The notes: a model not told the origin generated them from the sequence alone. Shown: positions 34,268 to 44,600, counted from the stretch's first letter. The stretch is DNA of 64,000 nucleotides from Sphingomonas sp. (GCF_019746665.1 NZ_JAIERS010000008.1:28559-92558); one strand, 5' to 3'. Translations and numbers: made by a program.

Positions 34268-34537
34268 ATGCGTATTCATCGTGTGATCGGTAGCGCGAGC
34301 GCCGCGCTCGTCTCGGGCCTGCTCGTCGCCAGCATCAACCCCGCCGCCGCCAAGCCCCGTCCGGAGCCGGCCCCCGCCGCGCAATCGACCGACGAGGCGA
34401 AGCCGGCGACCACCGACCGCCGTCGCTATTGCCTGATGGCGGAGCGGACGGGCAGCCGCATCCTCGAAAAAGTCTGCAAGACCCGCGCCGAATGGGACCT
34501 CGAAGAAGGCGCCCACATCAACTATCCGAAGGAATAA
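34268..34537 (+). CDS. Small exported protein with paired cysteines (family X, copy 2)
   Basis: An 89-residue protein: signal peptide (MRIHRVIGSASAALVSGLLV, cleavage near AAA), a Pro/Ala-rich linker, then RRRYCLMAERTGSRILEKVC followed by KTRAEWD. The two cysteines and the (K/R)TRxxW motif match the preceding gene. AGCAGGAGAAGCC precedes the ATG at 34268. It is 95 bases after copy 1 and converges on the acyltransferase-like gene. Function unknown. Confidence 0.8.
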   Translation: MRIHRVIGSASAALVSGLLVASINPAAAKPRPEPAPAAQSTDEAKPATTDRRRYCLMAERTGSRILEKVCKTRAEWDLEEGAHINYPKE

Positions 34538-34576
34538 GCGCCCGCGCCCGCTCCCGAACCGGCGGGGGCGGGCGCT
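34537..34576. terminator. Hairpin between convergent genes (possible bidirectional terminator)
   Basis: AGCGCCCGC (34537-34545) and GCGGGCGCT (34568-34576) are complementary, with further GC pairing inside. The hairpin spans exactly from the stop of the small exported gene to the stop of the convergent acyltransferase-like gene. There is no T-tract, so intrinsic termination would be weak. Confidence 0.4.
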
Positions 34577-35729
34577 ACAGCGGCTTGGCGTAGATCTGGT
34601 AGACGCGGTTGACCTTGCTATCGATCGCATCGGCGATCGCGTTCATCCCCTGATTGTCGTCGAGCACCCAGCCGATCTCGCCGCGCGTCGCGCCGTAATG
34701 GGTGACCGATGCGCGGCGGATATATTCGATCATCATGAAAGCGAGCTGGCTCGCCAGGCGCGATGCCTGCAGCTTCTTCACCACGCCCATCAGCGGCACG
34801 CGCATCGTCCGCACCTTTGGCCGACGCAGCCACAGCAGCAGCTTGGCCCAGCCGAACGGGAGGAGATTGCCTTTCAGGGGTTTGATCACCTCGTTCAGGT
34901 CGGGCAGCGTGATCATGAAGGCGACCGGCTCGCCGTCCAGCTCTGCGATGCGGATCAGGTCGTTGAACACGATGGGTTTGAGCTTCTTGCCGACATCGGC
35001 GATCTCGGGCGGGGTGAGGGGGACGAAGCCCCAGTTATCCGACCAGGCATCGTTCAAGATCGAAAGGATGATCGCCGCTTCCTCGTCGAACTTGTTCTTA
35101 GTCACCTCGCGGATGCGGATGCGTGCGTTCTTTTCGCCCGCCGCGACGATGCGCTGAACGATCGGGGGGAACTCTTTGCTGATGTCCAGCTCATAGGTCA
35201 TCAGCTTCTTGGCCGGGGCATATCCCGCCGCCTCGATCCAACCCTGATAGCGCGGCAGATGGTGCCCCATCATGATCGTTGGTGGATGGTCATGCCCCTG
35301 GACCAGCAGCCCCGGTTCCTCCCAGATCGACATGCTCACCGGGCCGAGCGCGCGCGTCATGCCCTGGCCGCGCAGCCAATCCTCGGCGGCGGCGATCAAC
35401 TGATGCGCGGTCGCTTCATCCTCGGCGTCGAGATGCCCCCAAAGGCCGGTGCCCGGCCCAAACCCGCCCTCGGCCGGCATTTCCAGCGCGAGCGTATCGA
35501 TATGCGCCGAGATCCGCCCCACGTCGCGGCCATCGCGGCGGGCCAGGAACAATTGCGCCTTGGCATGGCTGAACCAGCCGTTCTTCTCGGGCGTCACCAG
35601 TTCCAGCGCCTCGCTCTTCAGCGGCGGCACCCAGTTGGGATCGCCGCCGTTCAGGCGATACGCCAGCGCGACGAACGCCTTGCGATCGGCGGCGCTGGTA
35701 ACAAGGTGCAGCACGGCGGGGCTGGACAA
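34575..35729 (-). CDS. GNAT-fold acyltransferase-like protein, candidate bacterial ceramide synthase
   Basis: A 384-residue cytoplasmic protein with an N-terminal GNAT-like half (LVTSAADRKAFVALAYRLNG, DGRDVGRISAHID) and a second half (PVSMSIWEEPGLLV, ILNDAWSDNWGFVPLTPPE). Proteins of this type are often annotated vaguely. In Caulobacter a GNAT-like acyltransferase encoded near spt is the ceramide synthase that acylates the sphingoid base. Five lipid genes lie between here and 41774, including spt, acp and cerR. Linking this gene to that role is inference from context and general fold. Confidence 0.55.
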   Translation of the reverse strand: MSSPAVLHLVTSAADRKAFVALAYRLNGGDPNWVPPLKSEALELVTPEKNGWFSHAKAQLFLARRDGRDVGRISAHIDTLALEMPAEGGFGPGTGLWGHLDAEDEATAHQLIAAAEDWLRGQGMTRALGPVSMSIWEEPGLLVQGHDHPPTIMMGHHLPRYQGWIEAAGYAPAKKLMTYELDISKEFPPIVQRIVAAGEKNARIRIREVTKNKFDEEAAIILSILNDAWSDNWGFVPLTPPEIADVGKKLKPIVFNDLIRIAELDGEPVAFMITLPDLNEVIKPLKGNLLPFGWAKLLLWLRRPKVRTMRVPLMGVVKKLQASRLASQLAFMMIEYIRRASVTHYGATRGEIGWVLDDNQGMNAIADAIDSKVNRVYQIYAKPL

Positions 35730-35838
35730 GGCATTGGCTCCTATCGGTTATCCGCGCGTTCCTAGCCAGTGGTACGCCTGATGGCGAGGGGGCATGGCTG
35801 CCACGCTGCGGCCACGATTTTCAGCAAGAGCGTTCACC

Positions 35839-36918
35839 ATGGCAACCAGTTTCACCTTCGCCCGCCAACAGGCCTATGCCCGCGTCGCGCGCGCGCCGAT
35901 CGCCGACGACATGGCGATGCTGCGCACCGCCGCCGAGCTTTCGCGCGATCTCCACACGCCGAGCCCGCGCCATTATTGGACCGATCTGCTGCTGTCCGCG
36001 GGGCTCGGCTGGGGCGCGCTCGTCGCCGCGATTCTGGCACCGAGCGTCGGTCTGGCGCTGGTGGCGGGGGTGGTCGCCGCGCTCGCCCTATACCGCGCGG
36101 AAATGTTCATCCACGAGGTGAGCCACATCAAGCACAGCGCGTTGCCGGGTTTCCGCGCGGGTTATAACCTGCTGGTCGGCGTGCCGCTGATGACGCCGAG
36201 CTTCATGTACGAAGGCGTCCATAACCAGCACCACGCCAAGACCCGCTATGGCACGGTCGACGATCCGGAATATCTGCCGCTCGCCTCGATGAAGCCGTGG
36301 ACGCTGCCGCTGTTCCTGGGCGCGGCGATGCTCGCGCCGATCGCGTTCCTGTTCCGCTCGGCGGTGCTGGTGCCGCTGTCGCTGGTCGTGCCGGGCTTGC
36401 GCGTGCTGCTGGAGGAGCGCTGGTCGAGTCTGGCGATCAATCCGCAATTCCGCCGCCGCATCCCGGAAGGGGAGGCGCGCGCGCTGTGGCTGCGGCTGGA
36501 AGCGGTGACCTCGCTCTGGGCGCTGACGCTGATCGCGCTGGTCGCGAGCGGGGTGGTGCCGCTGAAGGCGTTCCTGATCTTCCTCGCGGTGGTTTCGGTG
36601 ATCGCGGTCGTCAACCAGGTGCGTACCCTGGTCGCGCATCTGTGGGAGAATGAGGACGGCGCGGCGATGAGCGTGACGGCGCAATATCTCGACAGCGTCA
36701 ACGTGCCGCCGCCGGCGCTGCTGCCGGTGCTGTGGGCGCCGGTCGGCCTGCGCTACCACGCGCTCCACCATCTGCTGCCCGGCGTGCCCTATCACGCGCT
36801 CGGCGAGGCGCATCGCCGCCTTTCGGCGGTGCTGGAGCCCGCCTCGCCCTATCACAAGGCGAGCTACAAGGGATTGCCGGGGCTGGTCGAGCGGCTGGTG
36901 AAGCGTACGATGCGCTGA
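35839..36918 (+). CDS. Membrane fatty acid desaturase / hydroxylase family protein
   Basis: A membrane protein of about 359 residues with the three histidine boxes of the desaturase/hydroxylase superfamily: HEVSH (near residue 95), HNQHH (near 130) and YHALHHLLPG (near 310). Hydrophobic segments lie at about 55-80, 155-185 and 230-260. Its location among sphingolipid genes suggests it modifies a sphingoid base or an acyl chain, but the substrate is unknown. An ATG at 35794 preceded by GAGGGGGC would add 15 residues. Confidence 0.82.
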   Translation: MATSFTFARQQAYARVARAPIADDMAMLRTAAELSRDLHTPSPRHYWTDLLLSAGLGWGALVAAILAPSVGLALVAGVVAALALYRAEMFIHEVSHIKHSALPGFRAGYNLLVGVPLMTPSFMYEGVHNQHHAKTRYGTVDDPEYLPLASMKPWTLPLFLGAAMLAPIAFLFRSAVLVPLSLVVPGLRVLLEERWSSLAINPQFRRRIPEGEARALWLRLEAVTSLWALTLIALVASGVVPLKAFLIFLAVVSVIAVVNQVRTLVAHLWENEDGAAMSVTAQYLDSVNVPPPALLPVLWAPVGLRYHALHHLLPGVPYHALGEAHRRLSAVLEPASPYHKASYKGLPGLVERLVKRTMR

Positions 36919-36930
36919 GCCCGGCGACCC

Positions 36931-38025
36931 CTATTCCTCGGTCCGTACCAGCACCACCTCGCCGATCAGCAGGAACAGCAGGAACGGCGCCCAGGCCGCG
37001 AGCAGCGGCGGGTAGACGTTGAGGTTGCCCATCGCCAGCGCGAAATTGTCGGCGACGAAATAGAGGAAGCCGAGCATCATCCCGATCACCGCGCGCATGA
37101 ACAGCCTGCCCGAGCGCGCGAGGCCGAACGCCGCGACCGCACCGAGCAGGGGCATCAGCACCGAAGACAGCGGCTTCGAAATCTTGTGCCACAAATCGCC
37201 TTCCAGCGCCTTTGTCGGCCGGCCGGCGGCCTTCAACGTCTCGATCGCGTCGTAAAGCTGCATGAACGACAGCCCGTCGGCATCGACCCGGGCGAGCATG
37301 AACTGATCCGGCCCAACGCCACGCGCGGCGATGATCGTGCCGAGCGATTGTTGCGCACCCGATTGCACATCGAACCGTGTCGCGCGCTCCAGCCGCCAGC
37401 CATCCTCCGCGCGCGTGCCGCTGGGCGCGCGGATCACGGCGATCAGCGCGCCGCCCTGCCGATCATAGATGGTGACATCGGTTAGTCGCACCGCGTCGCC
37501 ACGGCCGTTGACCGCGCGAACGTGGATCAAGTCGTCCGATGTGCGCGCCCACACGTTGTTGCGGTCACCACGGTCGACCGGCAGCGGGCCATAGTCCACC
37601 CGCTTCCACTCGGCGAGCGTCGCCGACGCGCGGCTAACGACGCGGTCGTTGAACGCGAACGAAATCCCCGCGACCGCCAGCGCCGTGAGCAGCAGCGGCG
37701 CGAGCACCTGATGCGCCGACAGCCCCGACGCCTTCAACGCGATCACCTCGCTATTGGCGTTGAGCGTGCTGAGCGTGAAGATCGTGCCGAGCAGCACCGA
37801 GAAGGGCAGGAACTGGGCGATGATCTCCGGCACGCGCAGCGAAAGATAGCGCCACACCTCGGCGTCGCCATTGCCGGCATGGGCAAGGATGCGGCCCGAT
37901 TCGCCCAGCAGGTCGAGCGTCTGCAGCACCAGCACCAGCCCCGCCAGGATCGAGAAGGTGCGGATCAGGAACATCCGCGCCATGTAGAGCGCGACGGTGC
38001 GCGACGGGAAAAAGCGCGGACCCAT
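36931..38025 (-). CDS. lptG: LptG-like permease (YjgP/YjgQ family)
   Basis: A 364-residue membrane protein of the LptF/LptG family: three N-terminal helices (about 15-120), a periplasmic beta-jellyroll-like domain (about 135-255) and three C-terminal helices (about 285-360). Conserved features are the LVLVLQTLDLLGESGR start and FLPFSVLLGTIFTLSTLNAN followed by SEVIALKASG. LptF and LptG extract lipid from the inner membrane with the ATPase LptB. The start overlaps the lptF stop by one base. Location next to spt raises the possibility of sphingolipid as cargo. Confidence 0.88.
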   Translation of the reverse strand: MGPRFFPSRTVALYMARMFLIRTFSILAGLVLVLQTLDLLGESGRILAHAGNGDAEVWRYLSLRVPEIIAQFLPFSVLLGTIFTLSTLNANSEVIALKASGLSAHQVLAPLLLTALAVAGISFAFNDRVVSRASATLAEWKRVDYGPLPVDRGDRNNVWARTSDDLIHVRAVNGRGDAVRLTDVTIYDRQGGALIAVIRAPSGTRAEDGWRLERATRFDVQSGAQQSLGTIIAARGVGPDQFMLARVDADGLSFMQLYDAIETLKAAGRPTKALEGDLWHKISKPLSSVLMPLLGAVAAFGLARSGRLFMRAVIGMMLGFLYFVADNFALAMGNLNVYPPLLAAWAPFLLFLLIGEVVLVRTEE

Positions 38026-39221
38026 CAGGCGCGTGCCTCCCGCGTCGGCCGCCGCAGCAGTTGCCCAACGAGCTTCCCGGCCTTGCCCGACAGGCGATCG
38101 AGCACGCCGATCGGCTGGCCGCCGGGCACATAGGCGATGGTGTAATACATCCGCAGCACCAGCGCCGCGAACAACAGGAACGGCCCCCACAAGGCGATGG
38201 CTGGATCAACGATGCCAAGGGCGCCGATCGATTGCCCATATTCGTTGATCTTGTGATAGGTCACGATCATCACGATCGCGAGGAACACGCCCAGCGCCGA
38301 GCCCGAACGTTTCGCCGGTACGCCGAGCGCGACCGCCAGCATCGGCAGCAGGAACATCGTCGCCACCTCGACGAGGCGGAAGTGAAAGGCGGCCCGCGTC
38401 TCCAGCCGGCGCTTGGGCGTTTCGCGCGGATCGCGGCCGATCCTCACCAATTGCGGCAGGCGCAGCTCCAGATTGCCCTCGCCCTGCGCGCGGAACGCTT
38501 CGGAACGCGGCAGCGGGATCGGCAGATCGTGCGATTCGAAACGCAGCACGCGCGGGGCGGTGAAGCTTGGCTCCGAATTGATCAGCGTGCCCTTGGAAAG
38601 GCGGAAGATCACTTCGTCGGGGTTGTCGGTCGCCAGGAAACGGCCGCTGTCTGCGGTCACTGCGGTCCAGCCGCCATTGTCGCTCGCGCGGTGGACGAAA
38701 ATACCCTCCAGCCGGCGCCCCTCGTCATGGCTGCGCTCGACCCGGACGGTCGCGCCGTTGGGGAAGCTGGTGAACTCGCCGACCTTGATCGACGCGCCGA
38801 GCGCGCCGGTGCGCAATTCATAGCGCAGCCGTTCATAGGCATAACGCGCATCGGGCTGGATGAAGCCGACGATCGCCAGGTTCACCGCCGCCAGCGCGAC
38901 CGCGTAGCCATAAGGCACCAGCAGCATCCGATTATAGCTGATGCCGACGCCGCGCATCACGTCGAGCTCGGAGGAGGTCGCGAGCCGGCGGAAGGCGAGC
39001 AGCACCCCCAGCATCAGCCCCACCGGAATGCCAAGCCCCAGATATTCGGGTAGCAGGTTGGCGAGCATCCGCCACACCACGCTCATCGGCCCGCCTTCGT
39101 TCGCGACGAACTCGAGCAGCCGCAACATGCGATCGAGCACCAGCAGCATCGCGAACAGGATCAGCGTTGCGATCAGGGGTATCGCGATCAGCCGGGCGAG
39201 GTAGCGATCGAGCGAGGTCAA
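38025..39221 (-). CDS. lptF: LptF-like permease (YjgP/YjgQ family)
   Basis: A 398-residue partner of the downstream LptG-like protein with the same architecture. Diagnostic stretches are the N-terminal SLDRYLARLIAIPLIATLIL, YLGLGIPVGLMLGVLLAFRR and SSELDVMRGVGIS, with the jellyroll domain at about 135-255 and C-terminal helices after 285. It begins the two-gene unit; 108 bases separate it from spt, part of which forms a 17-bp hairpin. No lptB or lptC gene is nearby. Confidence 0.88.
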   Translation of the reverse strand: MTSLDRYLARLIAIPLIATLILFAMLLVLDRMLRLLEFVANEGGPMSVVWRMLANLLPEYLGLGIPVGLMLGVLLAFRRLATSSELDVMRGVGISYNRMLLVPYGYAVALAAVNLAIVGFIQPDARYAYERLRYELRTGALGASIKVGEFTSFPNGATVRVERSHDEGRRLEGIFVHRASDNGGWTAVTADSGRFLATDNPDEVIFRLSKGTLINSEPSFTAPRVLRFESHDLPIPLPRSEAFRAQGEGNLELRLPQLVRIGRDPRETPKRRLETRAAFHFRLVEVATMFLLPMLAVALGVPAKRSGSALGVFLAIVMIVTYHKINEYGQSIGALGIVDPAIALWGPFLLFAALVLRMYYTIAYVPGGQPIGVLDRLSGKAGKLVGQLLRRPTREARA

Positions 39222-39294
39222 GCGAGGCCCTCAAGCATAGGAAATGCCAGCCTATAGGGGCTGGCCAAGCGGGCGTCAGTAGAGAAATGGTCGC

Positions 39295-39331
39295 AAAATC
39301 TTCCCTGAAGCGCAGCTTCGGGGAAGATTTT
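39295..39331 (-). terminator. Perfect 17-bp hairpin overlapping the spt stop codon
   Basis: Arms 39295-39311 and 39315-39331 pair over 17 bases with one G-U pair and a GCA loop. The stem begins inside the spt TAA (39330-39332) and has AAAA/TTTT at its base, so it could terminate spt transcripts or stabilise them. It separates spt from lptF. Confidence 0.6.
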
Positions 39332-40559
39332 AGATGGCGCCCACGGCCTTGCCCGCCGCCTCGAACCGGGCGAGCACCGCCTTGATCTGCTCGGGCGTAT
39401 GCTCGGCGCAGAGCGAGCAGCGCAGCAAATAGGTGCCGGCGGGCGTCGCCGGCGGGCGCGCCATGTTCACATAGACGCCGCTTTCCAGCAGCGCCTGCCA
39501 CATCGCCACCGCCTGGTTCTGATCGCCCAGAATGACGGCGACGATCGCCGATTCGGGCGTTTCGGTGCCGAGCTTGAAGCCCAAGGCGGTCAACCCGCCA
39601 TGCAGCGCGCGGGCATTCTCCCAAAGATGCTGGCGCTTATTGTGTGCGTGCATCAGCTTGCGGATCGAGGCGGCGGCGGTCGCCACCACCGATGGCGGCA
39701 GGCTGGCGGTGAAGATATAGGGCCGGCAAGCAAGGCGGATCGCCTCGAACTTGGGATGGTTCGACACGCAGAAGCCGCCGACCGTGCCGACCGACTTGCT
39801 GAAGGTGCCGACGACGAAATCGACCTCGCCCTCCAGCCCCTGCGCTTCGTAAACACCGCGGCCATGCTCGCCGAAAAAGCCCATCGAATGGGCTTCGTCG
39901 ACCAGCACCATCGCGCCATGCCGCTTGGCGACCGCGACCATCTCCTTCAGCGGCGCGACATCGCCGAGCATCGAATAGACGCCCTCCAGCACCACCAGCT
40001 TGGCGGGTTCGGCGGGCAGGCGCGCGAGGCGCTTGGCGAGATCCTCGACCGAATTGTGGCGGAAGCGCACGATCTCGGCGGTGCCCATCGAGCAGCCATC
40101 GTAGATCGAGGCATGGCTGTCGGCGTCGAGGATCACATAATCGCCGCGCCCGGCGAGCGTCGCGATCATGCCGAGATTGGCCTGATAGCCGGTGGAGAAG
40201 ACGATCGCGCCGCTGGTGCCGTAGAAGTCGCGCAAAGCGGCCTCGGCCTCCATGTGATCGCGGAAGGTGCCGTTGAGCATCCGGCTGCCGTTGGTGCCCG
40301 AGCCGAACGCGTCGAGCGCGGCATGGCCGGCGGCGAGCACGTCGGGATCGAACGTCATCCCCATGTAATTATAGGTGCCGAGCAGAATCGTCTCGCGCCC
40401 CTTGATCACCGCTTCGGTGGGCGAGCGCACCTCGTCCATCACGATCGCGAACGGATCGGTGACGCCGGCGGCGAGCAGCGCGGCGCGTTCGGCGATCAGG
40501 CCGTCGAACTTCGCCATCAGATCGGCGGTTTGGGGTTCGGCAAGCGCGGTCTGGGTCAT
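39330..40559 (-). CDS. spt: Serine palmitoyltransferase
   Basis: A 409-residue PLP enzyme of the alpha-oxoamine synthase family condensing serine with an acyl thioester to give 3-ketosphinganine. Lys255 in GTFSKSVGTVGG is the Schiff-base lysine; His149 in DADSHASIYD, Asp221 and His224 in VDEAHSMG complete the cofactor pocket. The sequence YNYMGMTFDPDV and FGSGTNGSRMLNGT are as in Sphingomonas SPT, which is soluble and of similar length. Three ATGs are in tandem (40565, 40562, 40559); AAAGG is best spaced for 40559. It follows the acyl carrier protein gene. Confidence 0.9.
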   Translation of the reverse strand: MTQTALAEPQTADLMAKFDGLIAERAALLAAGVTDPFAIVMDEVRSPTEAVIKGRETILLGTYNYMGMTFDPDVLAAGHAALDAFGSGTNGSRMLNGTFRDHMEAEAALRDFYGTSGAIVFSTGYQANLGMIATLAGRGDYVILDADSHASIYDGCSMGTAEIVRFRHNSVEDLAKRLARLPAEPAKLVVLEGVYSMLGDVAPLKEMVAVAKRHGAMVLVDEAHSMGFFGEHGRGVYEAQGLEGEVDFVVGTFSKSVGTVGGFCVSNHPKFEAIRLACRPYIFTASLPPSVVATAAASIRKLMHAHNKRQHLWENARALHGGLTALGFKLGTETPESAIVAVILGDQNQAVAMWQALLESGVYVNMARPPATPAGTYLLRCSLCAEHTPEQIKAVLARFEAAGKAVGAI

Positions 40560-40561
40560 CA

Positions 40562-40810
40562 TCATGCCTTTGCGGTCAGCTTCATCACCGCATCGACCAG
40601 CTGGCCGACCGTTTCGATCTCGGCCTGCATGTTCATGGTGATGATGATGTCGAACTCGTCCTCGATATTCGCGACGAAATCGAGCACCGTCAGGCTGTCC
40701 CACTCCAGGTCGGACTGGAAGCTGGTCGCCTCGGTGAGCGCCACGCCCTTCTTGTTGAAGGGGGCGATCAGCCGGGCGACGGTCTCGAAGGTCTGCGCGC
40801 GATCGGTCAC
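40562..40810 (-). CDS. Acyl carrier protein of the sphingolipid operon
   Basis: An 82-residue acyl carrier protein with DLEWDSLTVLDFVANIEDEF; Ser39 in the WDSL motif takes phosphopantetheine. Start GTG at 40810 with AAAGGACC upstream. It lies directly before spt (the stop abuts or overlaps the spt start codons). In sphingolipid-producing alphaproteobacteria such a dedicated ACP supplies the acyl chain to SPT. It differs from fatty-acid-synthesis AcpP in lacking the usual DSLD motif. Confidence 0.88.
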   Translation of the reverse strand: MTDRAQTFETVARLIAPFNKKGVALTEATSFQSDLEWDSLTVLDFVANIEDEFDIIITMNMQAEIETVGQLVDAVMKLTAKA

Positions 40811-40871
40811 GAATTGGTCCTTTGTTGTGAAGCCAGCCCTGCCAAGCAAATGAGGCGGCTTTCGGGCGTGG

Positions 40872-41774
40872 CTATAGCAGGCCTTGGGCGCGATACCATG
40901 CGGCGGTCGCGGCGAGACCGTCGGGCGTCGCGATCGCCGGGCGCCACAGCGCGGGCGGCGGGCGTTTGGCCGGGTCGATCGTCCAATCCGGATGCGCCAT
41001 GTAGCGCGCGCGATCGGGGGTGAGCTTGGCCTTGCCGCCGCGCGTGAGGCGATCGAGCCGGGCGGCGAGGAGCAGCGCCGGGGCGGGGAGCGAGACCGGG
41101 TGTACCCGCCGGCCGAGCGCGGTGCCGATCGCGCGGGCATAGTCGGCATGGCTCCAGCCGCCGGGCGTGCCGTCATCGGCTTCGTAGAGCGCGGGCGCGC
41201 CAGGGGCGGCGGCGAGCGCGAGCAGCAATTGCGTCAGATCGTCGGCGGCGATCAGCGAGAGCCGCCCGGGCGGGGGCAGCAGCGCCCAGCCGCGTTTCGC
41301 CAGCCGATAGACGTCGATCATCTCCAGATCGCCCGGGCCATAGATCGCCGGCGGGCGGACGATCCGCCAGTCGAGCGCGCTCGCCATCACCCGCGCCTCG
41401 GCCTCGGCCTTCGACCAGCCGTAAAGCGACAGCTCGGGCGCGCGCGCGGCGAGCGAGGAGACATGAACGAAGCGGCTGACCCCAGCAGCCTGCGCCGCCG
41501 CGAGCATCGCCTCGGTGCCCGCGATGTTGCCTGCCGCGAACCCCGCGCGATCGGGGGCGTTCACCACCCCGGCGACGTGGATCACCGCATCTGCGGCGGC
41601 GCAGAGCCGGGCGAGCGCGTCGGGCGTATCGAGCGCGCCAGCCACCCAATCGAGCCCCGGCTGCGGCGGCTGCGACCGGCGGGCGAGCGCCTGCACCTGG
41701 TGGCCGGCGACGAGCGCCGCCGCGATCAGCCGCGCGCCGACAAAGCCGGTGCCGCCGGTGATCGCGAGCCTCAT
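40872..41774 (-). CDS. cerR: NAD(P)-dependent epimerase/reductase family protein, candidate ceramide reductase CerR
   Basis: A 300-residue extended short-chain dehydrogenase. The Rossmann motif ITGGTGFVGARLI is at residues 5-17, the active-site Ser-Tyr-Lys appears as HVSSLAARAPELSLYGWSK, and DVYRLAKRGW follows. In Caulobacter a homologous reductase (CerR) next to spt reduces the 3-keto group of the new ceramide. Placement directly upstream of acp-spt on the same strand supports that role here. Its start overlaps the stop of proB by four bases. Confidence 0.72.
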   Translation of the reverse strand: MRLAITGGTGFVGARLIAAALVAGHQVQALARRSQPPQPGLDWVAGALDTPDALARLCAAADAVIHVAGVVNAPDRAGFAAGNIAGTEAMLAAAQAAGVSRFVHVSSLAARAPELSLYGWSKAEAEARVMASALDWRIVRPPAIYGPGDLEMIDVYRLAKRGWALLPPPGRLSLIAADDLTQLLLALAAAPGAPALYEADDGTPGGWSHADYARAIGTALGRRVHPVSLPAPALLLAARLDRLTRGGKAKLTPDRARYMAHPDWTIDPAKRPPPALWRPAIATPDGLAATAAWYRAQGLL

Positions 41775-42868
41775 AGCAGCGCCATATGGTTGCGGTGGAC
41801 GAGCGCCGCGCGCGGGGCGTGGCCAAGGATCGCCGCCACGCTTTCGCTGCGCTCGCCGGCGATGCGCGCCGCTTCCTCGGCGTCATATTCGCTCAGCCCC
41901 CGCGCGATCGGCGTGCCGCGATCATCGAGGATCACGACCAGATCACCCCGCAGGAACTTGCCGCGCACGCCGATGACGCCGGCGGGGAGCAGGCTCTTGC
42001 CCTGGCGCAGCGCCACGACCGCGCCCGCGTCGGCAACCAGCTGGCCCTTGGCGGTGAGCCCGGCGGCGAGCCAGGCCTTGCGCGCCGGTGCGGCGTCGGC
42101 GGCGGGCGTGAACAGCGTACCGCGCCGGGTCTCGGTGAAGCGGGCGAGGGGGTGTTCCTCCCGCCCCGAGGCGATGGCGAGCGCCACCCCGGCCCCGGTT
42201 GCGAGCCGGGCGGCGGCGAGCTTGGCCGCCATCCCGCCCGTGCCCATCGCGCCCACTGCGCCGATCCGCGCCGCGAGCGTGTCGAGCGCCGTGACTTCGG
42301 GGATCAGCACGGCACCGGCCTCCTCTGGCGGGCGGTCATAGAGGCCATCCACGTCGGAGAGCAGCAGCACCGCCTGCGCGCCGCCGGCAAGCGCGACGCG
42401 CGCGGCGAGGCGATCATTGTCGCCGAAGCGAATTTCCTCGGTCGCGACCGAATCATTCTCGTTGATCACCGGCACCACGCCGAGCGACAGCAGCCGCGCG
42501 AGCGTGGTCGCGGCGTTCAGATAGCGCCGCCGATCCTCGAGATCGTCGAGCGTGAGCAGCAACTGCGCGGCGGTGAGGCCTTCCGCGCCCAGCGCCTCCG
42601 CCCAGGCGCGGGCGAGCGCGATCTGCCCGGTCGCGGCAGCGGCCTGCGCATCCTCCAGCGTCGCCCGCCCGCCCTTGGCGAGCTTCAGCCGCCGCGCGCC
42701 GAGCGCGATCGCGCCCGAGGAAACGATGACCACCTGTTGCCCCTGGCCCGCGAGCGCCGCGACATCGGCGGCGACGGTCGCGAGCCAATCGCGCCGCACC
42801 CCGCCACGCTCGCCGATCAGCAGCGACGAGCCGATCTTCACGACCAGGCGCGGGGCATTCAGGAGCAT
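41771..42868 (-). CDS. proB: Glutamate 5-kinase
   Basis: A 365-residue enzyme catalysing the first step of proline synthesis. The amino acid kinase domain shows RLVVKIGSSLLI, IVSSGAIALGA, PVINENDSVATEEI and GTGGMAAKLAAARLA; a PUA domain covers about 275-350 (GVIGVRGKFLRGDLVVILDD). ATG at 42868 was chosen; an upstream in-frame extension would overlap obgE. It follows obgE by ten bases and precedes cerR with a four-base overlap, so the sphingolipid genes might read through from obgE-proB. Confidence 0.93.
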   Translation of the reverse strand: MLLNAPRLVVKIGSSLLIGERGGVRRDWLATVAADVAALAGQGQQVVIVSSGAIALGARRLKLAKGGRATLEDAQAAAATGQIALARAWAEALGAEGLTAAQLLLTLDDLEDRRRYLNAATTLARLLSLGVVPVINENDSVATEEIRFGDNDRLAARVALAGGAQAVLLLSDVDGLYDRPPEEAGAVLIPEVTALDTLAARIGAVGAMGTGGMAAKLAAARLATGAGVALAIASGREEHPLARFTETRRGTLFTPAADAAPARKAWLAAGLTAKGQLVADAGAVVALRQGKSLLPAGVIGVRGKFLRGDLVVILDDRGTPIARGLSEYDAEEAARIAGERSESVAAILGHAPRAALVHRNHMALL

Positions 42869-42878
42869 GGCGTGCGGT

Positions 42879-44557
<1,679 letters not shown>

Positions 44558-44600
44558 GCTGAAGTTGGTTCCTGGGATTAAAGTCGCGATCTTTCCACGC

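Noticed and set aside
39399..40853. 484-codon plus-strand frame opposite spt and acp
   Set aside because: spt has its PLP lysine and all pocket residues on the minus strand; the plus-strand product has no recognisable domain.
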